A DNA stretch of 64,000 nucleotides from JAGOBP01 sp046328575 (lineage in GTDB: Bacteria; Chloroflexota; Anaerolineae; Fen-1058): assembly GCA_046328575.1 (NCBI GenBank), contig JAXLWI010000003.1:62001-126000 (forward strand), written 5' to 3'. This document shows, piece by piece, positions 50,866-60,346 of this stretch. The notes beneath the pieces were generated by a model. It saw nothing but the letters and a program-made list of their open reading frames with translations, did not search any database and was not told the DNA's origin. The stretch's first letter is position 1, and every line of letters starts with the position of its first letter. The position numbers and the translations under genes were made by a program.

Positions 50866-53800
50866 CTAACGCCTGATCAATGGCAGGAATAGGCGCACTT
50901 TGATTGGCGTCACGACCGGATCCGTTGTGTTGTTCGCTAGGTTCGGATCATAGATACCGGACGTAACTTGAGCGGTGTTGCTGATCGTGCCTGACGTCGT
51001 CGGCAAGACCGTGAGTGTCACCGTGGTCACATCACTGGCGAGCAAACTGCCCAGATTGCACACGACACTGTTTGTTCCATTGCACGTCCCACCACTGGCC
51101 GAGACGAATTGAACGGTGGCCGGCAGCGTATCCGTGACGACTACTCCAGTGGCAGGCGACGGACCAAAGTTGCGCACCACCAGTGAGTAAGTGAGCGGCA
51201 GCCCCGCCGTCCCCGTGATCGGATTGGCCGTCTTCGTAATCGCCAGATCAGCCGCTGGTAACACGACTGTGGTGGCAGTAGATGTTGCCGGACCAAACGC
51301 GAATTCATTGGCGGTCGCAGACGCTGTGTTTGTGATCATCGTGTCCGCGCCGACGGTTACTGTAACAGCGATCGAAACCGTGGCACTCGCGCCGTTGTTC
51401 AAAGCCCCGATCGCGCAGGTGAGTGTGGTCGCGCCTGTACAGCCAGCACTGGCGTTGGCGAGTGTGACTCCAGCAGGCAAAGTATCGGTCAAGACCACGC
51501 CCGTCGCGTTAGAAGGCCCGCCGTTAACTACTGTCAAGGTGTAGACCAAGCGTGCCCCGATGTATACGGGATCCGGTTCATCAATCGAGCTAATGGCCAA
51601 GCCTGCTACCGGTAACACCGCCGTCGAAACAGCGGCAACATTGTTCGTCGGATTAGAATCCAATTCGGTACCGGTAACGCTCGCGTTATTTGTAATTGTG
51701 TTGGCTGCGTCGACGGTCACTGTGACGACAATTGAACGGCTGATCGCTTCGCCGGCATTCAACGTGCCGATCGAACAGACCAGCGTCGTTGAACCTGCAC
51801 AACCTCCATCGGTTGTTGCAAGTGTGACCCCAGCGGGCAGTGTATCGGTGAGGATGACCCCGGTTGCCGCCGACGGACCGGCATTGGTTACGATCAAGGT
51901 GTACGTTATCAATCCACCGACGCGCGCAGGATCGGGCGCAGCGGTCTTGCTTAACGCTAGATCGGTCAGCGCCAGGATCGTAGTCGAGGCTGTCGAAGAA
52001 TTGTTGCGTGGCTCAACGTCCAGCTGATCACTGGCAACGAGAGCCGTATTGGTGTACGTCCCAACAGCGCTCGGCTGAACCACCAGGTTGAAGACTGAGC
52101 TGGAGCCTGTCGATAAACTGGGCAACGTGCAGGTCACCACCCCTGTCGTTGACGTGCAGCCTGTCGCTGATACCAGCGAGAGATTGGCAGGTAGGACGTC
52201 GGTGATTATGACATTGCTGGCAGTCAAGACCCCGACATTGGTAATAGCCAAGGTGTAGGTGAATGGTTGTCCTGCATAACCAGTGAGTGGGGCGGTCTTA
52301 CCGATCGCCAGGTCGTTGCCAATCTCAATGACCATCAAACCGGCGGAATCGGCGGCGACATACAACCGCCCCGATTGCCACGTTAACTTTTGAGCGGTGC
52401 CGCTGGTGGGAATAGGCGCCACTAACCGAAGTTGCCCGGAGGCCGGATCGAAGGCCAACATCTTGGCACCGGCGCTGCCATCAGCCACAAACAGATAGTT
52501 CTTGTAAATAGCCAGACTTCGGGCTGAAAGCGTGCCAGTGTAGTCGTCGGTGCTAATCATAACCGGCACAGCGGGATTGGAAACGTCCACCACGCGAATG
52601 CCGCGTGTGCCAGCTGCCAAAAAGGCCAGATTGCCGCTGACTTTCACATCCAAAATGCCGGTCTGACTTATCGAGCCGCTGGCGACCGGTGAAGTCGGAT
52701 CGGTCAAATCGTAAATGCGCAACTGACCTGCATTCGATAAAGTGCCGTTGTAGTCGCCGACGTAGGCAAAATTGCCTTGAACATCTACACTGCGGAAATC
52801 GCTATTGAATAATGGCGCGGGAGCAGTTCCGACTACGTCGAGTGGACCGGAGAGATTGATCACAGCCAAACCGGCGGCGCCATTCGCCACGATGGCATTG
52901 GGCCAGGCAACGGCAACGGCGTTAGCTGAGCCTGAGCCCGGTATCGGAAAGATTTCCGGATCAGACGGCTCACCGCCAGCGTTCAGCTGATAGCGAGTCA
53001 AACCGAATTGATCAGCAACTAACAGTGAGTTGCTATAAGGGACGAGTGCATTGATCGTGGTTGGCGGCTCAATTCCCGCCCCGACGGCATTCAGATTCGA
53101 CAAAGAGGTGGAATCTATAGTCCACAACTTCGACGGAATGCTGTATGCAAAGGCCTGCGGATACATTGAACCGACTACGCTGGCAATCGCAGGCTTGGGC
53201 GTTAAATAGCCGGGCCGATCGAGATTTAGATTTTCGGGTGTTGATTGTGGAGCGCGGGCAATGCTCAGTCCGGCGTTGAAATCAGCGAGATAAAGATAAG
53301 TGTTCGAATCGCCATTGAATTCAGCGGCGGTTAAATCCATCACAACACCGTTTGTATAAAACGTGTTGGCTGTTTTCTTGGTAGGTGATAGCGGGTTGGT
53401 GACATCTACAACATCGATCCCACCGTAGGCGTCTAATAGATAAGCGCTCTGTGCATTCGGGCGGAGTGCAACCTCCACCGCTCGATTGGTCAACGCCAGT
53501 GTGCCGAGGCTCCCAGTCGTGCCTAATGCGGTTGTGTCTAAGATGGAAAAGGCTTGCTCTCCCGCAGCATACACGTAAGCGTCGGTTAGCGTAAGCGCAT
53601 TGACGTCGATTTGTTCCTTTACGGCAACTGGATTCGCTAACATCGGTTCAGTTGTAATGTCGAACTTCAATACCCCGCCCCGATTAGCTGGCACGGCTGA
53701 AAAGTTGTTGGCGGCTACAAACAGATATTCGTCGCCGGTTGACGGCAAGAAGCGCGTTTCGACATCGCTAATGCGGCGAATGGGGCTGGTGAAAGTCTTG

Positions 53801-54318
53801 GTCTGAAGGTAAGTTAACGTTGTGTGATCAAAATCGATAGCATATTCAATAACGCCATTCGAACCGGTAGCCAGATATAAATGCCCATTAGTCGTACCAA
53901 CAGCGATGGCTGTAGCTGAAGCGGTGACGGTCAAGGGCAGGGTGTTCACTACCTCCAACGTGGTTGCATCCACCACCGCTACACCAGCTCGACCCAAAGC
54001 GACGTACACATATCCATTGGCGATCTTCATGTCTTCAGGAATGCCAGGCAGGATTCCACCATACGCTGCTGGCAGAGTCGGCGTTAACGGCGTTGCCGCT
54101 GAAACGGCTAGGCGCGCAATACGAGGACCGACATTGAAGAACAGATTGCCATTATTCCAGGCCATGGCGGTCGTTACTCCGCCGATTTGGCCGATAGGTA
54201 TGGCCGGGGTTGTGGCTGAGGGCACGTTCGGTGGCACGGCCCATGCACTAGCTGAGGATAGAATGAATGATGCAATAAGGACCAATAACGTCAAGACAAT
54301 CAATCGGGTGCGTGCCAT
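50866..54318 (-). CDS. Secreted LVIVD beta-propeller protein with four DUF11 repeats, LPLIRR end, intact
   Basis: The start MARTRLIVLTLLVLIASFILSSASAWA (GAGGT upstream) is a signal peptide. Residues about 40-660 are LVIVD-type repeats: YVALGRAGVAVVDATTLEVV, LFVADGSAGAKMLAF and NLAFLAAGTRGIRVVDVSNPAVP. Residues about 665-1140 hold four DUF11/CARDB-type repeats beginning DLAIGKTAPLTGYAGQPFTY, DLALSKTAAPDPARVGG, GLAISSIDEPDPVYIGA and DLAITKTANPITGTAG, each with TNxGPSxATGVxxTDTLPAGV. The C-terminus is PIKVRLFLPLIRR, almost identical to that of the giant repeat protein. 1,150 residues. No catalytic motif; probably a surface structural or binding protein. It lies 190 bases after the multicopper oxidase. 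Confidence 0.9.
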   Translation of the reverse strand: MARTRLIVLTLLVLIASFILSSASAWAVPPNVPSATTPAIPIGQIGGVTTAMAWNNGNLFFNVGPRIARLAVSAATPLTPTLPAAYGGILPGIPEDMKIANGYVYVALGRAGVAVVDATTLEVVNTLPLTVTASATAIAVGTTNGHLYLATGSNGVIEYAIDFDHTTLTYLQTKTFTSPIRRISDVETRFLPSTGDEYLFVAANNFSAVPANRGGVLKFDITTEPMLANPVAVKEQIDVNALTLTDAYVYAAGEQAFSILDTTALGTTGSLGTLALTNRAVEVALRPNAQSAYLLDAYGGIDVVDVTNPLSPTKKTANTFYTNGVVMDLTAAEFNGDSNTYLYLADFNAGLSIARAPQSTPENLNLDRPGYLTPKPAIASVVGSMYPQAFAYSIPSKLWTIDSTSLSNLNAVGAGIEPPTTINALVPYSNSLLVADQFGLTRYQLNAGGEPSDPEIFPIPGSGSANAVAVAWPNAIVANGAAGLAVINLSGPLDVVGTAPAPLFNSDFRSVDVQGNFAYVGDYNGTLSNAGQLRIYDLTDPTSPVASGSISQTGILDVKVSGNLAFLAAGTRGIRVVDVSNPAVPVMISTDDYTGTLSARSLAIYKNYLFVADGSAGAKMLAFDPASGQLRLVAPIPTSGTAQKLTWQSGRLYVAADSAGLMVIEIGNDLAIGKTAPLTGYAGQPFTYTLAITNVGVLTASNVIITDVLPANLSLVSATGCTSTTGVVTCTLPSLSTGSSSVFNLVVQPSAVGTYTNTALVASDQLDVEPRNNSSTASTTILALTDLALSKTAAPDPARVGGLITYTLIVTNAGPSAATGVILTDTLPAGVTLATTDGGCAGSTTLVCSIGTLNAGEAISRSIVVTVTVDAANTITNNASVTGTELDSNPTNNVAAVSTAVLPVAGLAISSIDEPDPVYIGARLVYTLTVVNGGPSNATGVVLTDTLPAGVTLANASAGCTGATTLTCAIGALNNGASATVSIAVTVTVGADTMITNTASATANEFAFGPATSTATTVVLPAADLAITKTANPITGTAGLPLTYSLVVRNFGPSPATGVVVTDTLPATVQFVSASGGTCNGTNSVVCNLGSLLASDVTTVTLTVLPTTSGTISNTAQVTSGIYDPNLANNTTDPVVTPIKVRLFLPLIRR

Positions 54319-54448
54319 GTTTTACCTCAAACCATTTCTAATACGTTACGATATCACTTCTAATCGTTGCTGACTCCGACGTACGCAGCGGTGGCGATAT
54401 CAACATTTGGGGTCGGGAAAATGCGGCGTTGTCGACTATCCAGAACAG

Positions 54449-54480
54449 GGTTCGGAGGGGCCAGACGACCCCTCCGAACC
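54449..54480 (-). terminator. Perfect 12-bp hairpin after the multicopper oxidase
   Basis: GGTTCGGAGGGG (54449-54460) pairs with CCCCTCCGAACC (54469-54480), loop of eight, 29 bases past the stop at 54509. No T tract on either strand. Confidence 0.7.
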
Positions 54481-54508
54481 ACCTGTGCTACTTCCTCCCT
54501 GGGTTAGG

Positions 54509-57500
54509 CTACGGCAGAGTTGTGGCAGAAACTGTGTTCGACCACCCTGAGAAGTAGTAAGAACCTGAAGCACCGATCATGTACGTCCGCACTCGATAGA
54601 ACCGGGTGCTGTCGGGAAGCAGACCTGTGTCGGTAAAGGTATTCACGTTACCAACGGTGCCTGCCTGAGCCCACGTTACCCCATCTGGACTACTCTCGAT
54701 CTGATACCCGGTCGGCGCGGGCGAGATCTGGGTGTTTGTCCACCGCATCGGGATGCTCGTCGAAGTCGGGGTCAGCGCGACCAGGTTCGTCGGCGCGGAC
54801 GGGTTGATGTTGACCGTCGCAACGTTCGAGTAGCCCGACGAAATGGCGCCGTTGATAGCCCGTACTCGGTACGAGTAAGTGTTAGCAGCCACCACGGTGT
54901 TGTCGTTGTAGGTGACGCTACCTGTGCTCGACCGCGGCCCGACTGTGGCGAGGTTCGTATACGCTCCACCATTCACTGAGCGTTCGACTACGAACCCCGT
55001 TTCGATGGTCGAGTTGTCAGTCCAAGTCAGTCTAGCCTGGGTGCCGGACATCATCGCTGCAGTCAACGCAGTCGGCGCGGCAGGCTTAGGACCGCTCGGG
55101 GTCACTACAGTTCGGATGTTGGACGTTGCGCTCCCGGCGATATTGAACGCTACGATTCGATATCGATACGTTGTACCAGAACCCACTGATGTATCGACAA
55201 AGGCCGTTTGGTTAGCTAGAGTGGTGGTGACAACGACCCACACTGCGCTGGCGCTGGTGCCGGTGGCGCGTTCAATACGGAAGCCGATCTCGTTGCGCGG
55301 ATTACCTAACGTCGTAGTGATGTTAGCCGGCGTCGGGTCGGTCCACGTCAGCGCGACTTGCGGTGTCGATGAGATGGGCGCAGTGGCCACGCTCGTTAAC
55401 AGGGTCGGCGTCAGCGGTCGCGTATACGGCACAACGAACGACTGCGGACGCATCATGTCCATCTCTTCGTGAGTCAAGATATGGCAGTGCCACACGTATT
55501 CCCAAGCAAAGTCGACTAACTGATTCACGATTGGCGCGATCGGATTACCAGCAGCATCGGTGTTGTTAAAGCCAGCCTGATTTCCGTTGATGCCATTCTG
55601 GTTGCCGCGGGCACCGATGGGCATCATCGGGTTTAGCGGCCGGATACTATTCGGCACTGCGAAGGGCAATGCTGGCACCACCGGTCGCATGGCCACGATG
55701 GTGTCTTCCAACGGGCTGACACGGACCGTGTCTTTCCAGCCCAACTCGGTTGGATCGGGTGGAATGATGATGTTGTCCCAAGTCACCCGATTGATGACTT
55801 GTATGTCATACAGGTGGAAGTGGATCGGGTGTGTGTCCACGCCGTTGTGCGTGATCTTCCAGATCTGCGTTCCGTCGGTTGACGTCATGATCGGGGTCAC
55901 TTTGAGCGAGCTCGGCAGTCCGCTGGCATTAAAGATCTCAGTCGACGGGTTCACGTACGGGTACAAGATGATGTTTTGGGTCAGCGGTGTTGCGCCCGGC
56001 GCTTCGAGGCCCAGGTTCGCCGTCATGCGGCCAAACTCGTCAAAACTGGCCGAGTTCATCTCGTCGTGGATGCCCTTCGGCTGGAATGCTATTTGCATCT
56101 TACTGGTGGGAGCCGCAACAGTATTGAAGCCGAATAGATCGGTCGGCTGTGAGCCTTCCGCAATCCGGGCATACCCGTCGCAGCGCGGGCTCGGGTTGGT
56201 GGGGCTGTTGCACCAGCCACTGCTCACGAAATCGGTGCCATACGCTGAGTTGTAGGCGGCCTGACCGACAATGATGGGATTCTGGCTGGATTCGAACACG
56301 CCTGAGCCATCCGCGTGGTGAGCGAATGCGGCTTCCAGTTGCCCCAGTCGGTCGTTGGTGGTGTTCGGACGATCGAACGCTACCGACGGCGCAGCGTTGG
56401 ACACTTTGATTTGCATGACAGTGCGCGTGTTAGGACCATAACCGGGCAGGGTAGTCGGGGCACCAGCCGGTGACATGTCAGGCCCGCCGGTGTAGTAGTC
56501 GTAACCGGGTACGCGCGCCGGGAAGGCCGCAGGCGCATCGTTGTACAGAATCAACGTCTTACCACGGAATTGCGAGAAGTCGACGATGACATCCACACGT
56601 TCGGCCGGCGCCAGTAGCAACGAGTGCTGATCCACGTTGCCCACGTCAAAGCGCGTCGGATCGGTGATCCACGTGATCGGGTGCGCTGGGACTACTACTG
56701 GAGCGGGCAAGAAACCGCCTTCCGTGGCAATCTGGATCCAGTTCGGGCCAGGCTTGCTCCAGTTCGTATCCGGCGTCGGGAAGACGACCGGGTCGGTCTG
56801 AGCCGCATCGAGTTCAGATTGGTTGAGCGCGACCTCGCTGAGCGTACCCGTGCGAGGATCCGCCACATACAGTGACAGGTTGAAGAAACGATCGTTGGCC
56901 GCGTTCAGAATGCGGAAGCGATAGGCCTTGGGATCAACCGTCGTGGTCGGGTAAGCTGCACCGTTGACGAGCGGCGTATCGTTGAACTGTTCCATGCCCG
57001 TCGAGAGATTGGGCGTGCCCGGGATCAGAGGCGGCTCACAGAACGGATCAATCGGATACTGCCAAGTGGCTGGATTGTTGAGATCGCAGGCCGGATCGTA
57101 GTACGGATTGGCAATAGGCTGATACTTAGCAGTCTTGGCCGGCGGCCAGAACCATGGGCCGTACATCCAGCGGCCATACGCGCTCATGCCCGACGGATCG
57201 CCTGGGTTCTGAGCAGGCATGTAAACGTGGTGGAACCACAGATTGCCCTCTCCACCCCAGCGAGTAGCATCCCAGGTCGGGTCTTGTTCGGCGATCTTGG
57301 CCGCGCTCGGCACAAAGGTCTTGTCTTGAATGATGAGCGGGGTGCCAAGACCGAGATCTTGGAAGGGCGCAGTATTGATCCCAGGATCAGGATTGTTATC
57401 CACGAACAGGTTTTGCTCGGCCTGATCGGTGATCAAATACCCAGCGGCCTCACCGGCATAGACGTTCAGACGAGTGATGCCCCAAGCGTGATCGTGATAG

Positions 57501-59293
57501 AACAACAACCGCGCACTTTGTTGATTCGTGTAGAAGAACGTGATTGCGCCAGGGCCGGGATCGGGCATGTCTGGCACGTTGGCCACACTAACACCCTTAG
57601 GATAGGCCGTGTTCTCACCAGCCGGTGACGTCCACTGATGCGGCGTACCGTCGCTAATCCAAGGGGTCAAACCGCCGTGGAGGTGCAAGGTGGCCCGATT
57701 TTCGGAGTAGCATGTCCTCGGCTTGGGCGTTTCGCCGCAAGCTGGATTGCGCACTTCGTCATCGACGGTGCCCAAATCCATGGACATCTCCAGTGGCACG
57801 CCACTAGGATCGAGCAACATCCGATCGGGACCGGGGCCGGCACCCATCAAGGTTGTATCAACCGGGAGGAACAAATCTCCACCCGAGCCAGTCGGCAACA
57901 GGTTGCGGAAGAGGATGCGTACTGGTCGATCTTTGGTGGCGACGATCGTTGGACCCAAATAGTGGGGAACGTCAACGCCATAAGCTTGGCTGCCGTTAGG
58001 CAGAAGAATCGGAGTGGCTGCACCACCGGGATTGAGGCTCGCGTTGCTCAAAGCCACATGGCTACCAGTGATGACGTTCGTGGATAGTTGGACATAGCCG
58101 CGCATCAACGAGGCTGGCAGATTGCTGTGGAACTGATGGCGATACTGAACAAGGCCAATTTCGTAGTAATCGGTGCCAGGGTAGGTTGTAGTGTCAGGCA
58201 CGGCGACTGGGATGTAATTCCCAAGATTGTTCGCCGCCGTTGGGCCAAGGCCAGGCAATGTGTCAACAAACTTCTTGATGCCGGGCGTCAGATACCCTGC
58301 ACCTGGGTTGGTGACAGAAATGGCCGTAACGGCTCCCAAGATCGAGACGTGGGCAGTGGCGCTGGCATACTTGTCCGGGGTACCGACGGTATCAGCGATG
58401 GTCACAGTCGGAGCAGTGTCATAGCCTTGACCACCGTTCGTCACGTTGATCGCACCGACACCAATGGTCGCTTCGACTACGGCGGGGGTGCTGTACTTGG
58501 GCGATTTCCCGCTAGAAGAAGCTTGGCGACGGATGCCAGAAGCCCAGCTCGGTCGCAAAGCGCCTGCATCAGCGATTGAAACGGTAGGCGCGTGGGAATA
58601 CCCGGCGCCGGGGTTCACGATTTGGATGCTGGTGATCGTACCGCTGAGAGGCGTACCGCTTGCACCCACGACGGCTATGGCGGTCGCCGGGTCGCCACCG
58701 GGCAGATCGGGCAATGATATGCTGACAATCGGATGTACGTAGTCGGTTCCACCATCGGTCAAGGTGAGATTATCGACATACCCACTTACGACCGCAGTCG
58801 CGGTGATTTCAGGTGTGCCCCCGTCTAGGGTGACGGTAGGTGCGGTGAAACCAAACCCTGTCTCATCGACTTGGATATTGGTAATAACACCCAGTGAGAT
58901 AGTTGCCACTGCTGTGGCTTGAAGAGTGGGCGTAACGCCTGCGGCATAAATCGTCACATCGGGCGGAGTAAGATAACCATTGCCCGGATAAGTGACAGTG
59001 ACGGCTGAAATGCCCCCCGTCCGGGGGTCGACGGTGGCGACTGCTTCAGGCGGAGTACCGCCGGGGAGCATCGTCCCGCCGCTGAAACTGACAAGCGCGT
59101 CAGCTAATACTTGTGGGCTGTTAGCCCAGTTTGGATAAGGTCCAAAATAATGCGGAATTTTGGTAGGATCCGGGGCAATTGGCCCGCCTTGGGCGGCTAC
59201 CTGGTTGCTGGTGTTCAATCCACCAGTGCCCAGAACTAGAGCCGCCACTACGATCAATGAAAAAACAATGTTGGCTAATCTGCGTGCTCTCAC
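54509..59293 (-). CDS. Secreted CotA-like multicopper oxidase with N-terminal GYxxxPxV repeats and FN3 tail, intact
   Basis: Start chosen at GTG 59293: AAGGAG lies at ideal spacing and MRARRLANIVFSLIVVAALVLG is a clean signal peptide (an in-frame GTG at 59323 is the alternative). After IPHYFGPYPNWANSPQ, residues about 90-335 hold six repeats of the form TNPGxGYxTxPTVTI. The oxidase follows: DYYEIGLVQYRHQFHSNLP, HLHGG near 536, FYHDHAWGITRLNVYAG near 600, HPIHFHLYDIQVI near 1157 and HCHILTHEEMDMMRP near 1271. All four copper motifs are present; the axial Met places it with CotA/bilirubin-oxidase-like enzymes, which oxidise phenols, bilirubin or Mn(II). Three FN3 domains (residues 1300-1594) complete it. 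Substrate unknown. About 1,594 residues, three times the usual CotA size. Confidence 0.92.
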   Translation of the reverse strand: MRARRLANIVFSLIVVAALVLGTGGLNTSNQVAAQGGPIAPDPTKIPHYFGPYPNWANSPQVLADALVSFSGGTMLPGGTPPEAVATVDPRTGGISAVTVTYPGNGYLTPPDVTIYAAGVTPTLQATAVATISLGVITNIQVDETGFGFTAPTVTLDGGTPEITATAVVSGYVDNLTLTDGGTDYVHPIVSISLPDLPGGDPATAIAVVGASGTPLSGTITSIQIVNPGAGYSHAPTVSIADAGALRPSWASGIRRQASSSGKSPKYSTPAVVEATIGVGAINVTNGGQGYDTAPTVTIADTVGTPDKYASATAHVSILGAVTAISVTNPGAGYLTPGIKKFVDTLPGLGPTAANNLGNYIPVAVPDTTTYPGTDYYEIGLVQYRHQFHSNLPASLMRGYVQLSTNVITGSHVALSNASLNPGGAATPILLPNGSQAYGVDVPHYLGPTIVATKDRPVRILFRNLLPTGSGGDLFLPVDTTLMGAGPGPDRMLLDPSGVPLEMSMDLGTVDDEVRNPACGETPKPRTCYSENRATLHLHGGLTPWISDGTPHQWTSPAGENTAYPKGVSVANVPDMPDPGPGAITFFYTNQQSARLLFYHDHAWGITRLNVYAGEAAGYLITDQAEQNLFVDNNPDPGINTAPFQDLGLGTPLIIQDKTFVPSAAKIAEQDPTWDATRWGGEGNLWFHHVYMPAQNPGDPSGMSAYGRWMYGPWFWPPAKTAKYQPIANPYYDPACDLNNPATWQYPIDPFCEPPLIPGTPNLSTGMEQFNDTPLVNGAAYPTTTVDPKAYRFRILNAANDRFFNLSLYVADPRTGTLSEVALNQSELDAAQTDPVVFPTPDTNWSKPGPNWIQIATEGGFLPAPVVVPAHPITWITDPTRFDVGNVDQHSLLLAPAERVDVIVDFSQFRGKTLILYNDAPAAFPARVPGYDYYTGGPDMSPAGAPTTLPGYGPNTRTVMQIKVSNAAPSVAFDRPNTTNDRLGQLEAAFAHHADGSGVFESSQNPIIVGQAAYNSAYGTDFVSSGWCNSPTNPSPRCDGYARIAEGSQPTDLFGFNTVAAPTSKMQIAFQPKGIHDEMNSASFDEFGRMTANLGLEAPGATPLTQNIILYPYVNPSTEIFNASGLPSSLKVTPIMTSTDGTQIWKITHNGVDTHPIHFHLYDIQVINRVTWDNIIIPPDPTELGWKDTVRVSPLEDTIVAMRPVVPALPFAVPNSIRPLNPMMPIGARGNQNGINGNQAGFNNTDAAGNPIAPIVNQLVDFAWEYVWHCHILTHEEMDMMRPQSFVVPYTRPLTPTLLTSVATAPISSTPQVALTWTDPTPANITTTLGNPRNEIGFRIERATGTSASAVWVVVTTTLANQTAFVDTSVGSGTTYRYRIVAFNIAGSATSNIRTVVTPSGPKPAAPTALTAAMMSGTQARLTWTDNSTIETGFVVERSVNGGAYTNLATVGPRSSTGSVTYNDNTVVAANTYSYRVRAINGAISSGYSNVATVNINPSAPTNLVALTPTSTSIPMRWTNTQISPAPTGYQIESSPDGVTWAQAGTVGNVNTFTDTGLLPDSTRFYRVRTYMIGASGSYYFSGWSNTVSATTLP

Positions 59294-59702
59294 GGCATTT
59301 CTCCTTAACTTGAACGATTTCACTGCGCCACATGGATATACAGGTCATGCTGGTTGTCACAAGTTTGATGATCAATTCTGCGGTGGCAACCTTTACTCCC
59401 CCTATAAACAGCGTTCAGAATACTGCTAAATCAAGTAGGACACACCCCGCTCTAGGAGAGAACCATCACTCACAACCAGAGTGGTCTTTTCCCCCCCTTA
59501 AGGGCGGAAGACCGCCCTGGCCGATCGGCTAGGGCGGAACTGTCAATCAAATTTAGAGAATTACGAACGTTGGTTTAAAATAAGTGAGATTTAATCGTGG
59601 TGGAAGTTAAACTGGATCGAGGTGACTCCGATCGCTGGTAATCCGATGACTCGACTCCTACCGACAGCCGATGGGTCCGCTTTACTCAAAAGTCTAAAGT
59701 CA
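59294..59702. other. Gene-free region upstream of the multicopper oxidase, with GGGCGG hairpins
   Basis: About 410 bases. AGGGCGG-AAGA-CCGCCCT (59502-59519) is a perfect 7-bp hairpin followed by a third GGGCGG copy near 59530, related to the repeat inside the FN3 protein at 1864. The stretch must contain the oxidase promoter; I see no strong consensus. It could also hold the lost 3' part of the response regulator at 59703 (see findings). Confidence 0.5.
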
Positions 59703-60197
59703 TCAACTGGCCGATCGACAATTCCAGTCCCAAGGACAGGTCGCGCCTTTGCAAGGTGTGTTGGGTCTGGGTAGGAACGTCGGTTCCTGCGCTTCGCGAC
59801 TTGGTTGAGGTTGTTGATACGCAGTTCGAATCGTGTTGGCCAACTCATCCGAGGAGATGTTCTTAAGCAGACAACCGATAGCCCCGTTGTCCAGCATGTT
59901 TTGCAACATGCTTTCGCCCTGAAAACTAGACATGGCAATAACTTGAACTTGAGGGCACTGGTATCTTATCTGACGCATGGCGGCCACGCTGCATAATCCC
60001 GGCATATTCAGATCGAGCAGGACCACATCGGGGTGGGCGGCCTGGCATAAAGCCACGGCCTCGTCGCCACTTGCAGCTTCACCGACCAGGTGCAGATCGT
60101 CGAAAGCGCTGATACAGATTCTTAGGCCACTGCGTACGACCGCCAGATCGTCGACAATCAAGACGCGAATATCTGTTACTTGAGGAACTGGAATCAT
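59703..60197 (-). CDS. Receiver-domain protein lacking the LuxR output domain
   Basis: MIPVPQVTDIRVLIVDDLAVVRSGLRI opens a NarL-type receiver; phospho-Asp is in PDVVLLDLNMPG, the conserved Thr/Ser in IAMSSF, and the Lys in GAIGCLLKNISSDELANTIRTAY. Up to here it closely parallels the full regulator at 60347 (same DD, AASGDEA, LLKN layout). It then diverges into a Pro/Cys-rich tail of about 35 residues and stops at 59703 where a LuxR helix-turn-helix is expected. 164 residues. Either a true single-domain receiver, for instance a phosphate sink, or a truncated paralogue; bases are in the low-error part, so a sequencing cause is less likely. Confidence 0.8.
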   Translation of the reverse strand: MIPVPQVTDIRVLIVDDLAVVRSGLRICISAFDDLHLVGEAASGDEAVALCQAAHPDVVLLDLNMPGLCSVAAMRQIRYQCPQVQVIAMSSFQGESMLQNMLDNGAIGCLLKNISSDELANTIRTAYQQPQPSREAQEPTFLPRPNTPCKGATCPWDWNCRSAS

Positions 60198-60346
60198 TCG
60201 AGCGGCCTATGCTTTGGCTAGAGATACTTAACTGGCCACTGTAAGGGTAAGACGGAACGCTCAATAACGCCTCAGCCCAGAGTGGAGTTCACAACTTGCA
60301 CAGGCGAATGGTTTCCAGCCTAGTCGTTAGAGTAGGTTGAAGCTGG

